Origin: WHSW01 sp963821345 | Lineage (GTDB): Bacteria; Actinomycetota; Thermoleophilia; Solirubrobacterales; 70-9 | Direction: 5' to 3' | Assembly: GCA_963821345.1 (NCBI GenBank) | Contig: CAWGDM010000009.1 | Coordinates: 1-64,000, forward strand | DNA: 64,000 bases | Part shown: one piece after another, positions 57,367 to 64,000 of the stretch | How the letters are laid out: every line of letters begins with the position of its first letter | How positions within the stretch are numbered: the first letter of the stretch is position 1 | Position numbers and translations under genes: made by a program | The notes under the pieces: generated by a model | The model's database searches: none | What the model was told of the DNA's origin: nothing | The model's input: only the letters and a program-made list of their open reading frames with translations

Positions 57367-58533
57367 ATGACCGCCTTTCGCTTCACCACCGCGGGCGAAT
57401 CGCACGGGCCCGGGCTCGTCGCGATCGTCGAGGGGCTGCCCGCCGGGCTCGAGCTCGACCGCGGGCGGATCGACGCCGACATGGCCCGCCGGCAGCTCGG
57501 ACACGGCCGCGGCGGCCGGATGAAGATCGAGTCGGACTCGGTCGAGGTGCGATCGGGGATCCGCCATGGCCGCACGCTCGGCAGCCCGGTGGCGTTGCTG
57601 GTCGCCAACCGCGACTACGCCAACTGGGAAGAGCGGATGAACCCCTGGCCTGTGGACGCGGAGGTCGAGGAGTCGCACCTGCCCCGCCCGGGGCACGCCG
57701 ACCTGGTCGGCTCGCAGAAGTACGGCCACCGCGACGTCCGCAACGTGCTCGAGCGCGCCTCGGCGCGCGAGACCGCCGCCCGGGTGGCGGCCGGGTCGAT
57801 CGCGAAGGAGTTCCTGCGCGCGCTCGGGGTCTCGGTCCACAGCCACGTGCTGCGGATCGCCTCGGTCGCCGCCCCCGAGCGCGGCGAGCTCACTCCCGAG
57901 GACTTCGCCGAGGTCGACGAGTCGCCCGTGCGCTGCCTCGACCCCGAGACCGAGAAGCTGATGGTCGAGGAGATCAACCGGCTGCGGAAGGCGAACGAGA
58001 GCCTCGGCGGGGTCTTCGAGGTGCGCGCCTTCGGTTTGCTCCCGGGGCTTGGCTCGTACGTCTCCTGGGACGCGCGGCTCGACGGCCGCCTCGCCCACGC
58101 GATCGTCTCGATCCAGGCGGTCAAGGGCGTCTCGGTCGGCGAGGCGTGGGAGGTCGCGGCGAGCCCCGGATCGGAGTCGCACGACGAGATCCTCTGGTCG
58201 GAGGGGCGCGGCTATCACCGCGAGACCAACCGCGCGGGCGGGGTCGAGGGCGGGATGTCGAACGGCGAGCCGCTCGTCGTCCGCGGCGCCCTGAAGCCGA
58301 TCTCGACCCTGACCAAGCCGCTGCGCTCGGTGGACACCGAGACGAAGCAGCCGGCGCAGGCGATGCGCGAGCGCACCGACTCGACCGTGGTCCCGGCGGC
58401 GGGCGTCGTCGCCGAGGCGATGGTCGCCCTGGTCCTGGCCGGGTGCTACCGCGAGAAGTTCGGCGGCGACCACATCGATGACGTTCTCGCCGCCGTCGAG
58501 GCGTACCGGGAGCGGATCGATTGGCGGCGCTGA
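57367..58533 (+). CDS. aroC: Chorismate synthase
   Basis: 388 aa. N-terminal FTTAGESHGPGLVAIVEGLP, the signature RPGHADLVGSQKYGHRDVRN followed by LERASARETAARV, and late VDTETKQPAQAMRERTD are all typical for the FMN-dependent enzyme that makes chorismate from EPSP. It starts the block aroC-aroKB-aroQ-pepP. The stop lies inside the next gene (13-nt overlap). Confidence 0.96.
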   Translation: MTAFRFTTAGESHGPGLVAIVEGLPAGLELDRGRIDADMARRQLGHGRGGRMKIESDSVEVRSGIRHGRTLGSPVALLVANRDYANWEERMNPWPVDAEVEESHLPRPGHADLVGSQKYGHRDVRNVLERASARETAARVAAGSIAKEFLRALGVSVHSHVLRIASVAAPERGELTPEDFAEVDESPVRCLDPETEKLMVEEINRLRKANESLGGVFEVRAFGLLPGLGSYVSWDARLDGRLAHAIVSIQAVKGVSVGEAWEVAASPGSESHDEILWSEGRGYHRETNRAGGVEGGMSNGEPLVVRGALKPISTLTKPLRSVDTETKQPAQAMRERTDSTVVPAAGVVAEAMVALVLAGCYREKFGGDHIDDVLAAVEAYRERIDWRR

Positions 58534-60067
58534 CGGCGGTTCCGCGCGACAGCGACAGCTCCCTCGTCTTCATCGGATTCATGGGAGCCGGCAAGTCCCG
58601 TGCCCTGCGGGCCGCGCGCGCCGCGGGGATCGAGGGCCTGGACTCCGACCAGCTGCTCGAGTCGGAGCTCGGGATGCCGATCGACGAGTTCTTCGCTGCT
58701 CACGGCGAGGCGGAGTTCCGCGCCCGCGAGGAGGCGCTGGTCAGCGGCCTGCTGGAGCGCGCCAGGGGCGCGGCGATCGCGCTCGGCGGCGGCAGCGTGC
58801 TCTCCGAGCGGGTGCGCGACGCGCTCGACGGCCACGTGGTCGTCTGGCTGGAGACCGATCCGGCGACCTCGTGGGAGCGAATCGGGGGCCGCCGGCCGCT
58901 GGCCCGCGACCGCGAGACCTTCGACCGCCTGTTCGCCGAGCGCGCGCCGCTGTACGAGTCGCTGGCCGCGGCGATCGTGCCGGGTCGCGACGACGCCCCG
59001 GCCCGCGCGATCGAGGCGCTGCGGGCGCTGCCCGCCGAGACCCGGATGGCGTGGGCGACCAGTGCCTCGGGCGACTACCCGGTCTATGTCGGCCAGGGCC
59101 TCGTCGGCAGCGGCTTCTGGCCGCTCGAGGGCGAGCGCTTCCTGATCACCGACACGGCGGTCGGCGGGCTCTACGGCGAGGCGCTCGGAACGGTCGCCGG
59201 GACGGTCGAGGTCGAGCCCGGCGAGCCCGCGAAGAGCCTGGCCGAGGTCGAGCGGGTGCTGCGCGAGCTGACCGCGCTCGGCGCAACCCGCGCCGACCAC
59301 GTCGCGGCGCTCGGTGGCGGCGTCGTCGGCGACCTGGCCGGGTTCTGCGCCGCCGTCTACCAGCGCGGCGTCCCGGTGGTCCAGGTCCCGACCACGCTCG
59401 TCGCCCAGGTCGACTCCGCCTACGGCGGCAAGACCGGCGTCGACCTGCCCGAGGCCAAGAACTACGTCGGTGCCTACCACCTGCCGGCGGCGGTGCTGAC
59501 CGACCCCGGCGTCCTCAGCACGCTGCCCGCGGCGCGAGCTCGCCGCCGGGTTCGCCGGAGGTGCTGAAGACCGGCCTGATCGCCGGCGGCGAGCTGTGGG
59601 AGCGGGTGCGGTCACTCGACGCGCTGAACCCCGGGGCGCTGGGCGAGATCATCTTCGCCTGCGCGCGCACGAAGCTCGCCGTGGTCGCCGCGGATGAGCG
59701 CGACGCCGGCGGGCGCCAGGCGCTCAACCTGGGGCACACGGTCGGCCACGCGATCGAGTCGGCCTCGGGATACCGGCGTTACCGGCACGGCGAGGCCGTC
59801 GGCCTCGGCCTGCTCGCGGCCCTGGAGCTCTCCGACGCGCCCGAGCTTCGCGCCGAGGTCGCCACGTCGCTCGACCGCCATGGCCTGCCGACCACCCTCG
59901 ACGGATCGATCGATCCGGCCGCGATCCTGGAGGCGATCGGCCGCGACAAGAAGCGGACCGCCGCCGGGGTCGGGTGCGTGCTCTGCCCGCGACCGGGCGA
60001 GGTGACGACCGGCGAACTGGTCGACCCGGGTAGGGTCAGCGACGCCGTGGAGAGGCTGCGCGGGTGA
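58521..60067 (+). CDS. aroKB: Shikimate kinase / 3-dehydroquinate synthase fusion, two frame breaks
   Basis: About 515 codons. Residues 1-170 are shikimate kinase (P-loop GFMGAGKS, GGGSVLSERVR, RPLARDRE). Residues 175 onwards are dehydroquinate synthase (GGGVVGDLAGF, VPTTLVAQVDSAYGGKTGVD, then LKTGLIAGG and LNLGHTVGHAIE). Two extra bases, one in the GCGGCGCGAG stretch near 59530 and one in CCGGAGG near 59557, put the frame out and back. In between ELAAGFA reads correctly. For an essential biosynthetic enzyme, sequence errors are more likely than loss. TTG start. The fusion joins pathway steps 2 and 5. Confidence 0.9.
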
Positions 60068-60513
60068 CGACATCGCACAATCGGATCGAGGTCCTGCACG
60101 GGGTCAACCTCGACGCGCTCGGACGCCGCGACCCGGAGCACTACGGGACGATGAGCCTGCGCGAGCTGGAGACCCAGGTGAAGCGGTTCGGACGCGAGCT
60201 CGATCTCGAGATCTCGTTCTTTCAGACCAACAGCGAGGGCGAGTACGTCGAGCGCCTGCACCGGCTGCCCGAGGTCGCCGACGGGGCGCTGCTCAACCCG
60301 GGTGCCTGGACCCACTACAGCTGGGCGATCCGCGATGCGCTCGAGATCGCCGGGCTGCCCGCGGTCGAGGTTCACCTCTCCGACGTCTCCAGCCGCGAGC
60401 CGTGGCGCCGCCAGTCCGTCCTCGACGGCCTGGTCGTGGCGGCGATTGCCGGCAAGGGGCCCGACGGCTACCGCGAGGCGCTAGAGCGGCTGAAGGAGCG
60501 ACTCAGGGCGTGA
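60064..60513 (+). CDS. aroQ: 3-dehydroquinate dehydratase, type II
   Basis: 149 aa. HGVNLDALGRRDPEHYG (the GxNLNxLGxRxPxxYG motif with the catalytic Tyr), FQTNSEGEYVERL, NPGAWTHYSWAIRDAL and VHLSDVSSREPWRRQS (active-site His and Ser) are present. It makes 3-dehydroshikimate. GTG start overlapping the aroKB stop; its own stop overlaps pepP, so the run is translationally coupled. Confidence 0.95.
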   Translation: MTTSHNRIEVLHGVNLDALGRRDPEHYGTMSLRELETQVKRFGRELDLEISFFQTNSEGEYVERLHRLPEVADGALLNPGAWTHYSWAIRDALEIAGLPAVEVHLSDVSSREPWRRQSVLDGLVVAAIAGKGPDGYREALERLKERLRA

Positions 60514-61607
60514 GCGCCGAGCGCGCCGACCGGCTGGCGGCCCTGGTCGCCGAGGAGGGTCTGGACCAGCTGATCGTCGGCGATCTGGTGCGGCCGGGCG
60601 ACTCGGGGGCCGACGCGATCGCCAACGCTCGTTGGCTGACCGGGTTCACCGGCACCAGCGCCCTGATCGTGATCGGTCCCGAGGTCCGCACCTTCGTCAC
60701 CGACTTCCGTTACACCGAGCGCGCCGAGGACGAGGTCGGCGACGCGTTCGAGCGGGTAACCGCCGAGGGGCGGCTGATCCCCGAGTTCGCCGCGCTGCTC
60801 TCCGGTCGGGTGGGCTTCGACGACGCCGCGACCAGCGTCGCCCAGTTCGAGAAGCTGAAGGGCGAGCTGCCGGACGGGGTCGAGCTGGTCGCCAGCGGCG
60901 GCCTGGTCGAGCGCCTGCGACGGCGCAAGGACCCGGCCGAGGTCGACGCGATCGCCGAGGCGGCCCGGATCACCGACGACGCTTACGAGACGGTCCTCGC
61001 CCAGGGCCTCGCCGGGCGGACCGAGATCGAGGTCGCCGGCGCCGCCCACGCCCGGATCCGCGAGCTCGGCGCCGAGCCATCGTTCGCGGCGATCGTCGCC
61101 GCCGGACCCAACGGCGCCCTGCCGCACGCCGAGCCCTCCGCGCGGGTGATCGGCGAGGGCGAGCTGGTCGTCTGGGACATGGGCGCCAAGGTCGACGGCT
61201 ACTGCTCCGACTGCACCCGGACCTTCGCCGTCGGCGAACCTAGCGATGCGGCGCGCGAGGTCTACGAGCTGGTCCGCGCCGCGCAGGCGGCCGGCCTCGA
61301 AGCGGCCCGCGCCGGGGTCGGCGGCGAGGACGCCGACGAGGCGGCCCGCGCCGTGATCCGCGAGGGGGGCCACGAGGAGCGATTCGGCCATGGTCTCGGC
61401 CACGGCGTCGGCCTGGAGGTGCACGAGGCGCCGCGGCTGGGCAAGCGCTCCGACGACGTGCTCGAGGCCGGCGACGTGGTCACGGTCGAGCCCGGCGTCT
61501 ACGTCCCCGGCGAGCTCGGGGTCCGGATCGAGGACCTGGTCGTGGTCGGCGAGGAAGGGCCCCGCAACCTGAGCTCACTCGGCAAGCAGCTGCGCGTCGT
61601 AGATTGA
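60510..61607 (+). CDS. pepP: Xaa-Pro aminopeptidase (M24 family)
   Basis: 365 aa, GTG start. An N-terminal creatinase-like domain (ARWLTGFTGTSALIVIGPEV) leads to the pita-bread M24 domain with metal ligands in VVWDMGAKVDGYCSDCTRTF, GHGLGHGVGLEVHEAP and VTVEPGVYVPG. It removes N-terminal residues before proline. The aroQ-pepP-efp neighbourhood is common in Gram-positive bacteria and fits a link to Pro-rich translation (EF-P). Confidence 0.93.
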   Translation: MSAERADRLAALVAEEGLDQLIVGDLVRPGDSGADAIANARWLTGFTGTSALIVIGPEVRTFVTDFRYTERAEDEVGDAFERVTAEGRLIPEFAALLSGRVGFDDAATSVAQFEKLKGELPDGVELVASGGLVERLRRRKDPAEVDAIAEAARITDDAYETVLAQGLAGRTEIEVAGAAHARIRELGAEPSFAAIVAAGPNGALPHAEPSARVIGEGELVVWDMGAKVDGYCSDCTRTFAVGEPSDAAREVYELVRAAQAAGLEAARAGVGGEDADEAARAVIREGGHEERFGHGLGHGVGLEVHEAPRLGKRSDDVLEAGDVVTVEPGVYVPGELGVRIEDLVVVGEEGPRNLSSLGKQLRVVD

Positions 61608-61639
61608 CGGGCGGCGATTCACGACCCGAGAGGAGAACC

Positions 61640-62272
61640 ATGGCGATCAGAGTCGAGTCGGACAGCATCACCCACGGCGAGCGCGTCCCCGACGCGCACT
61701 CGTTCGGCGTCCCCGACGGCGCCGGCAGGGCCGCGGCCGAGGGCGGCAACCGCAGCCCGCATCTGCGCTGGTCGGGCCACCCGGAGGGCACCGAGTCGTT
61801 CGCGGTGATCGTCTACGACCCTGACGTCCCGGCCGATTTCTCCGACGCCAACCAGGAGGACAGGACGATCGCCGAGGACGCGCCGCGCGCCGACTTCTCG
61901 CACTGGCTGCTGGTCGACATCGCACCCGACGTCACCGAGCTGCCCGAGGGCGCCGGCTCGCAGGGGATCGTCGCGGGCGGCAAGCCGACCGGGGCCACCG
62001 AGCACGGGGTCACCGGCTCGACCTCCTACACGGACGTGTTCGAGGGCGATCCCGACATGGGCGGCACCTACGGCGGCTACGACGGTCCGTTCCCGCCGTT
62101 CAACGACGAGCGCCTGCACCACTACCACTACGTGGTCTACGCCCTCGACGTCCCCAGCCTCGGGCTCGAGGGCGACTTCAGGCTCGACGACGTCCGCGGG
62201 GCGATCGAAGGGCATGTGCTCGACGAGGGCGAGCTGGTCGCCACCTACACGCTCAACGAGGAACTGCTCTAG
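61640..62272 (+). CDS. YbhB/PEBP-family protein
   Basis: 210 aa. The PEBP core is visible: GNRSPHLRWSGHPEGTESFA, VIVYDPDVP, FSHWLLVDIAPD and the YGGYDGPFPPFNDERLHHYH anion-pocket region, FVVYALD-like strand YHYVVYALDVPSLGL. Bacterial members bind phosphate-like ligands; role unknown. GAGAGGAG precedes the ATG at 61640, which decides the start over an upstream GTG/ATG in frame. Confidence 0.87.
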   Translation: MAIRVESDSITHGERVPDAHSFGVPDGAGRAAAEGGNRSPHLRWSGHPEGTESFAVIVYDPDVPADFSDANQEDRTIAEDAPRADFSHWLLVDIAPDVTELPEGAGSQGIVAGGKPTGATEHGVTGSTSYTDVFEGDPDMGGTYGGYDGPFPPFNDERLHHYHYVVYALDVPSLGLEGDFRLDDVRGAIEGHVLDEGELVATYTLNEELL

Positions 62273-62280
62273 GGACCGGC

Positions 62281-63337
62281 TCAGCGCGCGAGGTCGACGT
62301 CGGCCTCGATCGAGGCGGCGAAGGCGACCAGCAGCCGGATCGCCGCCTCGACGTCGTCGAGGTCGACGAGCTCGACCGGCGAGTGCATGTAGCGCAGCGG
62401 GATCGAGACCAGCCCGGTCGGGATCCCAGCGCGCGAGATCTGGTACGCGTCGGCGTCGGTGCCGGTCCAGCGGCCCGAGGCCTCGATCGTGTGCTCGATG
62501 CCCTCGCGCTCGGCGGTCTCGGCAAGCAGCTCGAAGACCTTCGGCGACAGGGTCGCGCCGCGGCCGATCACCGGGCCGGAGCCGAGGTGATGCGAGCCCG
62601 CCTGCTTCTCCTCGATCCCGGGGGCGTCGGTCGCGTGGGTGACGTCGACGACGATCGCGATCGTCGGCTCGAGCATGTAGGCCGAGGTGCGAGCGCCGTT
62701 GACGCCGATCTCCTCCTGGACCGCGGCGACGCCGGCGACCGAGGCGGTCAGGCCGCCGCGCTCGTGGCAGCGGCGCGCGACCTCGAGCGCGACGTAGGAG
62801 CCGAGTCGGTTGTCCATCGAGCGCGAGACCAGCCGCTCGCCGGCGAGCGCCACCGGCTCGGCGGCGATCACCACGGGGTCGCCGACCCGCAGCAAGCTCA
62901 GCGCCTCGTCGCGGTCGGCCGCGCCGACGTCGATGTGCAGGCCCTCGAGCTCGACCGGCTTCTTCTTCTGTTCGTCCTTCAGCAGGTGGACCGGCTTGCG
63001 CCCGACGACGCCGGGCACCGCGCCGTCGCGGGCCTGGACCTCGACCCGCTGGCCGACCAGGATCTGGGCGTCCCAGCCGCCAATCGGGGTGAACCAGGCA
63101 AAGCCCTGCTCGTCGACGTGGGTGATCGCCAGCCCGATCTCGTCGATGTGGCCGACGATCGCCACCAGCGGGCCGCCTTCGGCGCCCGGGACGCGGGCGA
63201 TCGAGGAGCCGATCTTGTCGATCTCGAGCTCGGCGAACGCCCGCCGCGTCGCGCCAGACCGCCGCCGCCGGGCCCTCGTAGCCCGACGGGGACGGGGCGC
63301 GCAGCAGCCGCCCGAGTAGGTCTGGAACTTCCGCCAC
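62281..63337 (-). CDS. M42-family metallopeptidase, one frame break
   Basis: About 352 codons. N-terminus AEVPDLLGRLLRAPSPSGYE reads in one frame to VWRDA; after one missing base near 63247 the rest follows, with AIVGHIDEIGLAITHV (metal His and Asp), DNRLGSYVALEVAR, VAAVQEEIGVNGA (catalytic Glu pair), VVDVTHATDAPG and GTDADAYQISRAGIPT. These are the di-metal aminopeptidase/glucanase M42 motifs. The GTG at 63337 is the likely start. It is convergent with the PEBP gene and diverges from 63406. Confidence 0.88.
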
Positions 63338-63405
63338 CAGTGCAACCCTAGCCGCCGCCGCGGTTTCGAATCGGCTCCCGGCCGCGACGGTGGGAGACTC
63401 TGGCC

Positions 63406-63852
63406 GTGAGCGGGCCCGACCATCGCGGTGCCTACAGGGGCCATCTGCAGTCGACCGTGGCGACCGCTGCCGCCCCCTACGGCTACACCCTGACGATCTG
63501 GACCTCCGGCGCGGTCGCCACCCACGACCGCGGCGTACCGACAGCGTGGGAGGCACTCTTGCTGTTGGCGGGCGCGGTGATCGGCTTCGGTTTGGTCGCC
63601 GCCGTTGCCTACGGGCGACCGAGCGGCCTGTTCGCGGCCGAGGCGCCGGCCGCGGTGCGGCTGTGGGGCGCCTTTCACCTGATCTCGGTCGGGCTCGCGA
63701 TCGGCGCCTCGGCGCTGGTGGTCTCGATCATCGACAGCCCGATCGACTGGCTGCTCGTCGGCCTGGTCGCCACGGTCACCTACCTCGCCGTGGTCGCGGC
63801 GCAGTTCACGATCGCCGACGAGCGAAGCGAGCGCTACCCTCACGCGCCGTGA
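63406..63852 (+). CDS. Membrane protein of unknown function
   Basis: 148 aa, GTG start. Four hydrophobic helices (YTLTIWTSGAVATHDRG region, WEALLLLAGAVIGFGLVAAV, LWGAFHLISVGLAIGASALV and WLLVGLVATVTYLAVVAA). Not recognised. Its stop overlaps the efp start by 4 nt, so it may be co-translated with EF-P. Confidence 0.7.
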   Translation: MSGPDHRGAYRGHLQSTVATAAAPYGYTLTIWTSGAVATHDRGVPTAWEALLLLAGAVIGFGLVAAVAYGRPSGLFAAEAPAAVRLWGAFHLISVGLAIGASALVVSIIDSPIDWLLVGLVATVTYLAVVAAQFTIADERSERYPHAP

Positions 63853-64000
63853 TCTCCACCAACCAGTTCAAGAACGGCACTCACATCGAGGTCGAGGGCA
63901 CGATCTGGCGGATCATGGACTTCCAGCACGTGAAGCCGGGCAAGGGCGGCGCCTTCGTGCGCACGAAGCTGAAGCGGGTCGAGGACGGCAACGTGGTCGA
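63849..64000 (+). CDS. efp: Elongation factor P, cut by window end
   Basis: The first 50 codons of EF-P: STNQFKNGTHIEVEGTIWRI, then MDFQHVKPGKGGAFVRTKLK with the conserved loop VKPGKGGAF, where the Lys is the residue modified in some bacteria. It rescues ribosomes stalled at polyproline. GTG start inside the preceding gene's stop. The rest lies outside the window. Confidence 0.95.
   Translation, partial: MISTNQFKNGTHIEVEGTIWRIMDFQHVKPGKGGAFVRTKLKRVEDGNVV

Noticed and set aside
59500..59570. Programmed frameshift in aroKB
   Set aside because: No slippery heptamer or pseudoknot is apparent and two separate insertions would be needed; sequence error explains it better.
1..64000. CRISPR array, rRNA operon or replication origin
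   Set aside because: No regularly spaced repeats, rRNA-like segments or DnaA-box clusters were noticed in the window.

Overview
The window is GC-rich DNA from a free-living actinobacterium. I infer Thermoleophilia (Solirubrobacterales-like), although no rRNA or phylogenetic marker was compared. The support is an actinobacterial core-gene order (hisS-aspS; alaS-ruvX-mltG-aroE; aroC-aroKB-aroQ-pepP ... efp) combined with a complete type IV pilus (T4P) locus, an F420-type LLM oxidoreductase, a GAP-family membrane protein and many GTG/TTG starts.

Layout. 0-9.7 kb is an accessory-looking region. It holds a frameshifted alpha/beta hydrolase, a uracil-DNA-glycosylase-like gene, a PIN-toxin remnant, an ArsR-DUF2892-MMPL operon with a broken transporter, and an ABC exporter pair. 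It is bracketed by a tRNA(CAU) gene at 9.6 kb and a displaced 43-nt copy of that tRNA's 3' half at 1.2 kb, the signature left by site-specific integration. 9.7-29.2 kb is mainly housekeeping: a GGDEF/HD-GYP c-di-GMP enzyme, an M29-like aminopeptidase, ftcD, a LysM/M15 peptidase, a membrane-MBL fusion, hisS, aspS, an IscU-like/MnmA fusion, alaS, ruvX, mltG and aroE. 29.2-33.5 kb is pilB-pilT-pilC. 33.7-36.4 kb is a cassette of three secreted proteins. 36.4-44.5 kb holds a copper protein with a trypsin-like protease, small membrane proteins, an LLM oxidoreductase, a flippase-like protein and an MBL hydrolase. 44.5-54.7 kb is the second pilus cluster: a truncated pilin remnant, two near-identical major pilins, three minor-pilin-like genes, pilD, pilM, pilN, pilO and a PilP-position gene. 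It is followed by an RTX/Ig-like surface protein. 57.4-64 kb is the shikimate block, then pepP, a PEBP protein, an M42 peptidase and the start of efp.

The best candidate for an interesting system is the pilin locus. The first full pilin is preceded by a very good class I c-di-GMP riboswitch with a perfect 8-bp P1. The conserved 3' segment of the aptamer is perfectly complementary to the 8 nt that abut the pilin Shine-Dalgarno sequence. A sigma-28/WhiG-like promoter lies just upstream. A dual GGDEF/HD-GYP enzyme with an intact-looking I-site is encoded in the same window. The second pilin shares a 250-bp exact repeat with the first but has a different upstream region, with tandem 20/21-bp repeats and no aptamer. 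One pilus could therefore draw on two nearly identical subunits under different control.

Caution: at least a dozen single-base frame breaks occur across the window, including in genes expected to be essential or functional (pilB, aroKB, an M42 peptidase). Many are probably consensus sequence errors, so 'pseudogene' calls in the first 6 kb are provisional.
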